A stretch of 64,000 bases of DNA. It comes from Spirochaetes bacterium ADurb.Bin218 (GTDB lineage: Bacteria > Spirochaetota > UBA4802 > UBA5550). The position numbers and the translations under genes were made by a program. The DNA lies in assembly GCA_002069965.1 (NCBI GenBank), contig MWCI01000001.1, positions 78,045 through 142,044 of the forward strand. The letters run 5' to 3'. Positions within the stretch are counted from its first letter, which is position 1; every line of letters starts with the position of its first letter. The notes beneath the pieces were generated by a model. That model did no database searches. It was not told where the DNA came from and saw only the letters and a list, made by a program, of their open reading frames with translations. This document shows, piece after piece, positions 1 through 7,232 of the stretch.

Positions 1-2
1 TA

Positions 3-152
3 AATGCCTATTATTATGCAGGGGTGAGATTTGATTCAACTGTTGCTCCAGATAAAGATGGCTCTATTAAGAAAATGGAAATATCTGATGACTATGCTAC
101 TGTTTATTATATAATCAAAAAAGAAAATCTAAAATCAAGACTTAAAAAATAA
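3..152 (+). CDS. 3' end of an unidentified gene (truncated by window edge)
   Basis: An open frame runs in from the left edge and stops at TAA 150-152, giving about 49 C-terminal residues that end in a basic tail (KSRLKK). The visible part is rich in Tyr, Asp and Lys, with no motif I recognise. The stop is immediately followed by the AAAGGAG ribosome-binding site of proA, so it is probably cotranscribed with that gene. The start and most of the protein lie outside the window, so no function can be assigned. Confidence 0.6.
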   Translation, partial: NAYYYAGVRFDSTVAPDKDGSIKKMEISDDYATVYYIIKKENLKSRLKK

Positions 153-165
153 AGGAGAATTAAAA

Positions 166-1419
166 GTGACAGCTGATGATATTAAATATATTGAAGAGCT
201 TTGTATTAATGCAAAAAAAGCCTCAAAGATAGCAGCAAATCTTAAAACCGTAGAGAAGAATAATATTCTATTTAAGATAGCAAAAAAAATTTTAGATAAT
301 AAAGATTATATTATTTCAGAAAATAAAAAGGATCTCAAAGAGGCAGAGGCAACTGGTATAGCTCCGGCTATGCTTGATAGGCTTTTGCTCAATGAAAAGC
401 GCATAGATGATATTGCTAAATCGGTTGAAGACATTGCAAGGTTTACAGATCCTATTGGAAGAATAGAAAACATGAAGGTTGTTCCCTCTGGCATAAGAGT
501 AGGTCAGATGAGAGTGCCCCTTGGTGTTATAGCTGCAATTTATGAGGCAAGACCAAATGTTACAGTGGATATAGCTGCACTTTGCATAAAATCAGGTAAT
601 GTATCAATTTTACGAGGCGGCCAGGAGGCTTTTAATTCCAATATGGCTTTTGGTAGGTTAATAACAGAGTCCTTAAAGGAAAGTGGAGTTTCAGAATATA
701 TAGTGAATGTAATCAACCGAACCTCAAGAGAACTGGTTCCGCCTCTCCTTAAGATGGATAAATATATTGATATGGTAATCCCACGGGGAGGTGAGGGGCT
801 AATCAAAATGGTTGTGCAGGAGTCAACAATCCCGGTATTGAGGCACGAGAGAGGGCTGTGTCATGTTTTTGTTGATGAAAGTGCAAATAGAGACTTTGCA
901 GAAAAAATAACAATCAACGCAAAGGTTCAAAGACCTACTGTATGTAATGCAGCAGAGACTTTGTTAATCCATGAAAACTATCCCTATAAGCGTGAGCTCA
1001 TTCAGGCCTTAATAGATCACAATGTAGAAATAAGGGGCTGTGAAAAAACTCAAAGACTTCATGAAAAGGTAAAAGCAGCAACAGAAGTTGATTGGGATAT
1101 GGAATATCTGGATCTTATAATTTCTGTTAAAATAGTATCTTCCCTTGATGAAGCATTAGAGCATATCGCAAGATATAGTTCTGGCCATACAGAAACTATC
1201 ATAACTGCAAATTATTATAACTCAGAGAGATTTCTGAAAGAAGTTGATTCTGCTGCTGTTATGGTAAATGCTTCTACAAGATTTCATGATGGCGGAGAAT
1301 TTGGGCTTGGGGCAGAAGTTGGTATTTCCACACAAAAACTTCATGCACGAGGAGCAATGGGTATAGAAGGCCTCACCACACTTAAATATATAGTTTATGG
1401 AAATGGAGAGACAAGATAA
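166..1419 (+). CDS. proA: Gamma-glutamyl phosphate reductase ProA
   Basis: Reduces gamma-glutamyl phosphate to glutamate-5-semialdehyde with NADPH, the second step of proline synthesis, in the cytoplasm. The 417-residue length is normal for the family. Family segments are plain: the GVIAAIYEARPNVT nucleotide-binding stretch near residue 120, ILRGG near 148, and the catalytic cysteine C260 in QRPTVCNAAET. The GTG start is set by AAAGGAG (151-157) nine bases upstream. The usual partner proB is not in the window. The 3' end overlaps the start of nadD, so translation of the two is probably coupled. No residue looks abnormal. Confidence 0.97.
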   Translation: MTADDIKYIEELCINAKKASKIAANLKTVEKNNILFKIAKKILDNKDYIISENKKDLKEAEATGIAPAMLDRLLLNEKRIDDIAKSVEDIARFTDPIGRIENMKVVPSGIRVGQMRVPLGVIAAIYEARPNVTVDIAALCIKSGNVSILRGGQEAFNSNMAFGRLITESLKESGVSEYIVNVINRTSRELVPPLLKMDKYIDMVIPRGGEGLIKMVVQESTIPVLRHERGLCHVFVDESANRDFAEKITINAKVQRPTVCNAAETLLIHENYPYKRELIQALIDHNVEIRGCEKTQRLHEKVKAATEVDWDMEYLDLIISVKIVSSLDEALEHIARYSSGHTETIITANYYNSERFLKEVDSAAVMVNASTRFHDGGEFGLGAEVGISTQKLHARGAMGIEGLTTLKYIVYGNGETR

Positions 1420-2002
1420 AAAACGCATTGGAATTTATGGTGGCACATTTAATCCTATTCATTATGGTCACCTTATAAATGCAGAGTTTGTCCGAGAAGC
1501 CCATGGTCTGGATAAAATTATTTTTATTCCATCAAAAGATCCTGTTCACAAAAAATCAGAGGGTAGTGCAACAGCTATTGACAGATTAGAAATGGTCAAG
1601 CTGGCTATTAAGGGAAATTCTTTTTTTGAAGTATCCGATATAGAAATCAGGAGAGCTGAGCCATCATTTACCATTTTAACTTTAAAGCAGTTAAAGGCAT
1701 TATATCCTGATGAGGATTTATTTTTTATAATTGGAAGTGATTCCTTTAATGAGCTTGACACATGGAGAGATTCTGAGGAATTATTGTCCTTAGGTAGATT
1801 TATAGTTTTAAATAGACCTGGCAATACAAAATTGAGAGAGGATATATTGCAAAGGGGGACTTTTCATATTTATCATAATCCATTGATAGAAATAAGCTCC
1901 TCCGACATACGATCTAAGCTAAAATTTGGAAAATCCGCACGGTATCTCTTGCCTGATGCTGTGCTTGAATATATTCTACAAAAGGAGTTTTATAAAAATT
2001 GA
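1397..2002 (+). CDS. nadD: Nicotinate-nucleotide adenylyltransferase NadD
   Basis: Adenylates nicotinate mononucleotide to deamido-NAD in NAD synthesis. The N-terminus has the nucleotidyltransferase signature GGTFNPIHYGH, which includes the HxGH motif, and the C-terminus has the ISSSDIR motif. At 201 residues it is of usual size. The start is either ATG 1397 or ATG 1403; both lie inside the end of proA and neither has a clear Shine-Dalgarno sequence, so translational coupling is likely. The stop overlaps the TTG start of the next gene (TTGA). The order nadD, LCP protein, rsfS is one I associate with spirochaetes, but I have not checked this. Confidence 0.95.
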   Translation: MEMERQDKKRIGIYGGTFNPIHYGHLINAEFVREAHGLDKIIFIPSKDPVHKKSEGSATAIDRLEMVKLAIKGNSFFEVSDIEIRRAEPSFTILTLKQLKALYPDEDLFFIIGSDSFNELDTWRDSEELLSLGRFIVLNRPGNTKLREDILQRGTFHIYHNPLIEISSSDIRSKLKFGKSARYLLPDAVLEYILQKEFYKN

Positions 2003-3111
2003 AAAGTAAAGTTAACATACTTATAGCTGCTGGTTTTATATTACTTGTTCTATTTGGTATATATAGCTACAAAAAATATACTCGCAATATTATTGATGAG
2101 ATGATAGCCAGAAATAATCTTATCAATATTCTCATTGCAGGAAGGAATGTTTATAATGACAATACATTCAACTTCTATGCAATAGTCTCCATAAATCCAG
2201 GGAATAATAATATTGGTATAACCTTTATACCTCCAGATTATAGCGTCAAGATGAATGATGACGGCACAAAGATAAAGAAGATCTCAGAGCTGGATTTTTA
2301 TTATTTTGATAGAATTCAATATTCTCTCAAAAAGGATATTCAACTTAATGTGCCTTTTTATGTAAAATTATATTCACCTGATGTTCTTCGAATTGTGGAT
2401 ATGATTGAAGGCATGAATTTATTTTTACTTAACAACTTTGAAGGATTAAAGGCTAATTTTGGTGTGAATTATTTTGATGGCAGAAAGGTTGTTAAATATA
2501 TAAATGGGGTCAAAGATAACTCTATATATTTGAAATATGATCGCATATTTGATATTTTAATGACTCTTTATCATGATAGGGAAAATCTCAAGAAATATGC
2601 AGATCTGGATTTTATAAATGATGTCATAAAAAATATAAAAACAAATCTTATGCCTCAGGAGATTTTATCGCTTACTCAGATAATATTAAAAAATGGTAAT
2701 TTTATGGCAACCTTGTTACCTGGGGGTTTTTATAATGGATATTATCAGGTTGATGAAATAAGTTACAGAACATATCAACAGGATTTTCTCACAAATCTTG
2801 TAACAGGCACAGAGGGAGAGACAAATGTAAAAATAACAATATTAAATGGAACAGAGGTACCTGGGCTTGCAAGAAAATACAGAAACGATCTAATACGTGA
2901 TGGATTAAACGTTATAGAGTTTGGGACATTCGATAGAACGGATATTAGCTCGTCGATTTTAATTTGTAGAAGCTGTGATTATAAATCAGCCAATAAAGTT
3001 GCAGATATGACTGGCATAAATCAGATCTACTTTGTAACAGACACAACTCAGTTAAGCAATATTCTTATCGTTATTGGAGAGGATAGAGCAGGTGATAAAA
3101 AGAAAAAATGA
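1999..3111 (+). CDS. LCP (LytR-CpsA-Psr)-type protein with LytR_C domain, degenerate active site
   Basis: One N-terminal membrane helix (about residues 6-22) is followed by an LCP-like extracytoplasmic domain (about 40-260) and a C-terminal LytR_C-type domain (about 275-365, beginning VKITILNGTEVPGLA). Family members normally transfer polyprenyl-linked glycans to the cell wall. The fold is suggested by VSINP (63-67) and by the strand leading into IPPD (77-80). The usual Asp of the RSDT motif aligns with N58, and the usual Arg of the PRDT motif aligns with P79, so catalysis is doubtful. The TTG start is supported by AAAGGAG at 1981-1987 and overlaps the nadD stop. Confidence 0.75.
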   Translation: MKSKVNILIAAGFILLVLFGIYSYKKYTRNIIDEMIARNNLINILIAGRNVYNDNTFNFYAIVSINPGNNNIGITFIPPDYSVKMNDDGTKIKKISELDFYYFDRIQYSLKKDIQLNVPFYVKLYSPDVLRIVDMIEGMNLFLLNNFEGLKANFGVNYFDGRKVVKYINGVKDNSIYLKYDRIFDILMTLYHDRENLKKYADLDFINDVIKNIKTNLMPQEILSLTQIILKNGNFMATLLPGGFYNGYYQVDEISYRTYQQDFLTNLVTGTEGETNVKITILNGTEVPGLARKYRNDLIRDGLNVIEFGTFDRTDISSSILICRSCDYKSANKVADMTGINQIYFVTDTTQLSNILIVIGEDRAGDKKKK

Positions 3112-3460
3112 CATAAACCAAGATAATCACATAATCGAAATAGGCAAAAAGAGCCTTGAATTCTTGAGTGAGAAAAAGGGAATAGATCCAGTTTTCATGG
3201 ATCTAAGACGTGTAAATAGTTATCTGGAATTTTTTTTAATAGCAACTGGAAACTCAAAAATTCATTGCAGAGCTCTTGCCCGTGAGCTTGAAAAGTTTAT
3301 GTTTGAGCAGGGATTTAAATCTTATGGTAAACCAGATTACAACTCAGATTGGATAATAATAGATTTTGGTGAGATTATAGCTCATATATTCACAGAAGAA
3401 ACCAGAAGCTTTTATCAACTTGAGAGGCTCTGGGGTGATGCTGATAAATACTACATTTAA
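3092..3460 (+). CDS. rsfS: Ribosomal silencing factor RsfS
   Basis: Binds ribosomal protein uL14 and blocks subunit joining when nutrients are scarce. The protein shows the family core: FLIATGNSKIHCRALA near the middle, then the W-I-I-I-DFGEIIAHIF segment and a C-terminal ERLWGDA. I chose GTG 3092 (122 residues) because GGAGAGG (3076-3082) sits about nine bases upstream. An upstream TTG at 3074 in frame would put the ribosome-binding site inside the gene. It overlaps the end of the LCP gene by 20 bases. Adjacency to nadD is common for rsfS across bacteria. Confidence 0.93.
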   Translation: MIKRKNDINQDNHIIEIGKKSLEFLSEKKGIDPVFMDLRRVNSYLEFFLIATGNSKIHCRALARELEKFMFEQGFKSYGKPDYNSDWIIIDFGEIIAHIFTEETRSFYQLERLWGDADKYYI

Positions 3461-3472
3461 CAGGGGGAAGAG

Positions 3473-3868
3473 ATGGAGACGCAGGAAAAATTAGATCTAC
3501 AGCAACTCATTCTTGAACATTCAAAAGAAGGCACTATAACATGTGCAAATGCCTTTAGACTGGTAAGAGAATATGGCTTTTTTCCAGATATCATAGGCAT
3601 TGCTTTGAATAATAATAAAATAAAAATAAAGGAATGCCAGCTTGGACTTTTTGGATATACAGATGGTAAAAAAGTCAAACCAGCAGAAACCATTTCAGAA
3701 GAAGCAGAAAACAAAATTTATTTTTTATGTGAAGATGATGACAGACTTCCCTGTATGGCAGCATGGAATATTGCCAATGAACTCAAAGTAAGTAAGCTTG
3801 AAGTGGCATGTTACTGTGAAAAATTGAATGTTAAGATCAGTAAATGCCAGCTGGGAGCATTTAAATGA
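3473..3868 (+). CDS. Unknown protein with two CQLG-motif repeats
   Basis: I do not recognise a named family. The 131 residues contain an internal duplication. Unit one (about 22-62) reads ITCANAFRLVREYG...IKIKECQLGLF, and unit two (about 92-130) reads LPCMAAWNIANELK...VKISKCQLGAF. Each unit starts with a Cys, continues as a helix-turn-helix-like helical stretch and closes with KxCQLGxF. The conserved Cys pair per unit could bind a metal or cofactor, and the helices could bind nucleic acid; both are guesses. It follows rsfS after 12 bases with a GGGGGAAGAG ribosome-binding site, so it is in the same operon. Its stop codon lies inside a perfect hairpin. Confidence 0.7.
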   Translation: METQEKLDLQQLILEHSKEGTITCANAFRLVREYGFFPDIIGIALNNNKIKIKECQLGLFGYTDGKKVKPAETISEEAENKIYFLCEDDDRLPCMAAWNIANELKVSKLEVACYCEKLNVKISKCQLGAFK

Positions 3869-3891
3869 GTCTTTGACTCATTTAAATGCTC
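3855..3891. terminator. Perfect 17-bp hairpin between convergent genes
   Basis: Positions 3855-3871 and 3875-3891 are exact inverse complements (arms beginning GAGCATTTAAATG) around a TTT loop. The hairpin contains the stop codon of the CQLG-repeat gene and ends 12 bases before the convergent acyl-CoA synthetase gene. There is no T-tract on either side, so it is not a textbook intrinsic terminator. It may act as a bidirectional terminator or protect the 3' ends of both messages. Confidence 0.55.
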
Positions 3892-3902
3892 ATATCAAAT
3901 GG

Positions 3903-5687
3903 TCAGAATCTATATTTCCCACTTTGAATGTCTTCATATACCTTCTGGTTTAACTTTATATATTTGAGTTTAACTGGATCAAGAAAATAGAGGGGATCCT
4001 TTATTATTTTTGGATCAAAGCCTTCTTTTTGCAGATGGGATTTGATCTGCTTGAAACTTGTTGTGGCATCTTTTTCTTTTCTTAACCTGATAAAATAAGG
4101 TCGAGCGTAAACTGGGAGATTTTCCACAACATATTTTGAAAACTCTGGCAATTCCAATTTAAAACCTGGCAGTAGTGTTAAGGCTGCCATTCCAGCTCTG
4201 CCTTCTGTGTTTTTTACTGTTACGCCATAGACATTGCAATCTTCAAAAGAACCAAAGCGGCTTAAAACATCTGCGACCTCGTTGGTGGCAACGACTTCTC
4301 CCTTCCATTTAAAGGTATCTCCCAGCCTGTCAACAAAGGAAACATAATCACCTTTATGAAGCCTGAAGAGATCACCACTATTGAAATATTTATCCCCTTT
4401 TTTAAAGACATTTTCAACTATCTTGGAATTTGTTGCATTCTTGTTGTTTTTATATCCAGCAAATGGATTTGTATTATTTATGGCAGCAAGGAAGAGACCA
4501 GTTTCCCCTGGTTTACATTTAATTGCAAATCCATTTGCATCACGAAGGATTTCTTCTTTTTCTATGTCGTATTTAACAACTTCACCCATTCTTATTCCTG
4601 CAGCTTTTAGCCTGCCGATCATGCCAGGAACTCCCTTTAAGTTAGACAAAGCTCCAACGCCTTCTGTTGCTCCATAGACTTCAATAATTTTTTCTATACC
4701 AAAGCGGTTTTTGAAATCCATCCAGTAATCGGCTCTCATTCCGTTACCAAGTATAAATCTCAACGGATTAAGAGCATCATTCTCCTTTTTTGGCTGATTA
4801 TTCAGATAGCGACACAATTCTCCTATGTAGATAAAAATTGAGGCATTATATTTTCTAATGTCATCCCAGAAATTTGTGGCAGAAAATTTTCTTCTTATGG
4901 CCAGAGTCCCACCATGCATTAATGTAGTAGGCCAGGCAATATTTATGCCACTATTGTGATATAAAGGCAGGCAGAGATATTGAACATCATCCTCAATAGC
5001 TCTTAAGCTAAAACCTCCAGCTCCATATCCAAGCTGAAGCCATTTCTGGTGTTTCAATTCAGTAGCTTTGGGCATTCCTGTTGTCCCTGAGGTATATATG
5101 TATTCAAGAGTATCCTTAGAGTTTATTTTTTCTGTGGTAGGTGGATTTTCACCAGACTCCTGGGTAAGCAATGGAGCAAAATCAATAAATCCAGTTGGAA
5201 GCCTTATATTCTGACCTTCACAATCTACCAAAAAAAGGCCAGGCTTTTGAAGTTTTATATCTTTTTTTATTTTTGCTATTTCACCAACAAGCTCGTGGCC
5301 TATGATGATAGCCTTAGCCTCAGCAATGTTTATTGCATGGAGTAAAACATGACCCTTTAGATTGCTATTTAGCAATGCAGGGACAACTCCAATTTTAGCA
5401 AGGCCTGCATGTATTATTAAAAATTCAGGTCTATTGTCCATGAATAGTGCAACTGTATCACCTTTGATAAAATTTTTGTTTAAAAAGAAATTCGCAATTT
5501 TATTTGCACTTATGTTGAATTCACAATAGCTTATTGTCCTGTTTTCAAAGAGAATAAGGGGTTTGTCTTTGTATTTCACCACCTGTTTTTCCAGAACACT
5601 TCCAAGGGACATATTCTGCAAATTCTTTAAACGTACAAATCCAATCATCCCTTCAAAATGGGATATGAGTCTTTTTAATTTTTCCAT
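3903..5687 (-). CDS. FATP/FadD-type long-chain acyl-CoA synthetase
   Basis: Activates fatty acids to acyl-CoA through an acyl-adenylate. The AMP-binding P-loop YTSGTTGMPKA lies at residues 198-208. Further motifs are YGATEG in the middle, NSGDLF, and DRLGDTFKWKGEVVATNEV toward the C-terminus; this last form is characteristic of the fatty-acid-transport/very-long-chain synthetase branch (FATP/SLC27-like). At 594 residues it is a normal length. The start is fixed by a strong GGGAGGT ribosome-binding site (5692-5698 region). It is monocistronic and convergent with the rsfS operon. With FadL and the GpsA/PlsB-like protein elsewhere in the window, it fits uptake and activation of exogenous fatty acids. 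Confidence 0.9.
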   Translation of the reverse strand: MEKLKRLISHFEGMIGFVRLKNLQNMSLGSVLEKQVVKYKDKPLILFENRTISYCEFNISANKIANFFLNKNFIKGDTVALFMDNRPEFLIIHAGLAKIGVVPALLNSNLKGHVLLHAINIAEAKAIIIGHELVGEIAKIKKDIKLQKPGLFLVDCEGQNIRLPTGFIDFAPLLTQESGENPPTTEKINSKDTLEYIYTSGTTGMPKATELKHQKWLQLGYGAGGFSLRAIEDDVQYLCLPLYHNSGINIAWPTTLMHGGTLAIRRKFSATNFWDDIRKYNASIFIYIGELCRYLNNQPKKENDALNPLRFILGNGMRADYWMDFKNRFGIEKIIEVYGATEGVGALSNLKGVPGMIGRLKAAGIRMGEVVKYDIEKEEILRDANGFAIKCKPGETGLFLAAINNTNPFAGYKNNKNATNSKIVENVFKKGDKYFNSGDLFRLHKGDYVSFVDRLGDTFKWKGEVVATNEVADVLSRFGSFEDCNVYGVTVKNTEGRAGMAALTLLPGFKLELPEFSKYVVENLPVYARPYFIRLRKEKDATTSFKQIKSHLQKEGFDPKIIKDPLYFLDPVKLKYIKLNQKVYEDIQSGKYRF

Positions 5688-5858
5688 AAAAACCTCCCGT
5701 TTTTTATAAAAGATTATTCAAGACCGGCTGACTCTTATAAAAGAATATGGAGCATAAAAAATCAATACAAAATCAGTATTTATTCCTTAACTTTTTTTAA
5801 AATAACAGAAAATAGAAATTGTCCATTTTGTTTTTTGAATTTTTAAAAAATAAAAAAA

Positions 5859-5887
5859 TTGACTTTATAAATGTATTTTATTATTTT
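5859..5887 (+). promoter_or_regulatory. Putative sigma-70 promoter of the STAS gene
   Basis: TTGACT (5859-5864) and TATTTT (5882-5887) are 17 bases apart, about 30 bases before the start of the STAS gene, in a very AT-rich intergenic stretch (5688-5918). Found by eye only. Confidence 0.45.
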
Positions 5888-5918
5888 AAGATAAATATAA
5901 AATCAATGTGGTACAGCT

Positions 5919-6218
5919 ATGGAAATTGACATCAAAGAAAGTGAACAACTTGTAGTAATAAAAGTTATTGGCGACATTGAGATGATGTCCATAAAGACTT
6001 TTAAAGAAATGCTTTTTGAGGTTGGTCAAAATAGTGATAAGAACATAGAAATTGATCTTTCAGAAGTGGACTATATTGACTCTTCAGGAGTAGGTGTTCT
6101 CATAAGCATGCTTAAACTTCAAAAGAAAAAAGGCAAAGAATTAATAATCCAAAAAGTGAGCTCAAAGGTACTTAATGTCCTTAAACTTAGTTCACTTTCT
6201 GATGTATTTAACCTATAA
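5919..6218 (+). CDS. STAS-domain anti-sigma factor antagonist
   Basis: A stand-alone 99-residue STAS domain of the SpoIIAA/RsbV type, which binds or releases a kinase/anti-sigma partner depending on phosphorylation. The signature DYIDSSGVGVLI (51-62) holds the usual phospho-acceptor, S56, the second Ser of DSSG. The start is ATG; no strong ribosome-binding site is seen. No partner anti-sigma kinase or PP2C phosphatase is encoded nearby. It precedes ispF by 5 bases, so the two are cotranscribed, an association that has no obvious functional meaning. Confidence 0.9.
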   Translation: MEIDIKESEQLVVIKVIGDIEMMSIKTFKEMLFEVGQNSDKNIEIDLSEVDYIDSSGVGVLISMLKLQKKKGKELIIQKVSSKVLNVLKLSSLSDVFNL

Positions 6219-6223
6219 TAAAT

Positions 6224-6712
6224 ATGAAAATCATCATAGGTAATGGCTTTGATGTCCACGCTTTTGCAGAAGGCAGAGATCTAATCCTTGGTGGAGTAAA
6301 AATTCCTTTTGAGAAGGGATTGGCAGGTCATTCTGATGCTGATGTCCTGACTCACGCAATAATTGATTCCATTCTTAGCCCCTGTGGTTGTGGCGACATA
6401 GGACAGATGTTCCCTGACTCTGATAATCAATATAAAGATATAAATAGCATATATCTTCTGACAATTGCTTATAAAAAAGTAAAAGAAGCTGGGTATCGTA
6501 TAATCAACAGTGATTCTGTCATTGCCTGTGAAAAGCCAAAGATCCTCCCTTATGTAGATTCAATGAAACAAAGACTTTCCGATGCATTTAGCAATGAAGT
6601 TCCACCAGAATCAATTGGAATAAAAGGAAAAACTACAGAAAAACTTGGATTTATAGGCAGAGGGGAAGGCATTGCTGTATGGACAGTCACACTCCTTGAA
6701 AGGCTTTCTTGA
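6224..6712 (+). CDS. ispF: 2-C-methyl-D-erythritol 2,4-cyclodiphosphate synthase IspF
   Basis: Cyclises CDP-methylerythritol 2-phosphate in the non-mevalonate isoprenoid pathway. The zinc ligands are visible as D10, H12 (GFDVHAF) and H44 (LTHAI). The family block GHSDADVLTHAIIDSIL and the CGDIGQMFPDSD segment are intact, and the C-terminus keeps KTTEKLGFIGRGEGI. At 162 residues it is of usual size. Together with the ispH module at 30 kb it shows that the organism makes isoprenoids by the MEP route. Confidence 0.97.
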   Translation: MKIIIGNGFDVHAFAEGRDLILGGVKIPFEKGLAGHSDADVLTHAIIDSILSPCGCGDIGQMFPDSDNQYKDINSIYLLTIAYKKVKEAGYRIINSDSVIACEKPKILPYVDSMKQRLSDAFSNEVPPESIGIKGKTTEKLGFIGRGEGIAVWTVTLLERLS

Positions 6713-6814
6713 AATTGATTTATATTGCAGTTAATCAGTAATTAGAGCTATTACTCATAAATTTTCTAATGAGACATAATATATCTTATCGGAAGTTACC
6801 GCTGTATTTATGGA

Positions 6815-7225
6815 TTACTCCTCAATTTTCATTTTATTGACAAAATCAATGTATTCTTCCTCTGATATTACATCTAAAAATCTCCCATCTATAGGTTCAA
6901 TTTCAAAAAGCCAACCATCTCCATGAGGATCCTCGTTTATAATTACAGGATTATCATAAATTTCTCTGTTTATGTTTGTGATTGTTCCATGAAGCGGAGA
7001 TTTGATTTCTATAACATCTCTGAGGGATTCAATAGTTGCAATAGCATCATTTTGATATATTTCCATTCCAATTATGTTTTTAATAAATTCAGCTGATATT
7101 ATCTCGCCAAGTAGCTCTGCAATATGGAATGTAATTCCACATCTAAAAATTCCATAATCTACTTTTTTTAGCCAGATATGTTCATAAGTAAATAAAACTG
7201 TATCATCAAATCGTTCAAACGCCAT
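6815..7225 (-). CDS. Glycine-cleavage H-protein-like protein lacking the lipoyl lysine
   Basis: The fold matches H protein: an N-terminal EHIWLKKVDYGIFRCGIT stretch resembles the EHEW...GIT of GcvH, and ESLRDVIEIKSPLHGTITNIN (66 onward) matches the lipoyl loop. The lysine that carries lipoate in GcvH is replaced by R69, so the protein cannot be lipoylated at that place. The C-terminus (NEDPHGDGWLFEIEP) is typical. No gcvT or gcvP lies nearby. It is the last gene of the argS-cinA-TPR minus run, 7 bases after the TPR gene. Function unknown; it may be a structural or regulatory paralogue. Confidence 0.8.
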   Translation of the reverse strand: MAFERFDDTVLFTYEHIWLKKVDYGIFRCGITFHIAELLGEIISAEFIKNIIGMEIYQNDAIATIESLRDVIEIKSPLHGTITNINREIYDNPVIINEDPHGDGWLFEIEPIDGRFLDVISEEEYIDFVNKMKIEE

Positions 7226-7232
7226 TTTGGGA

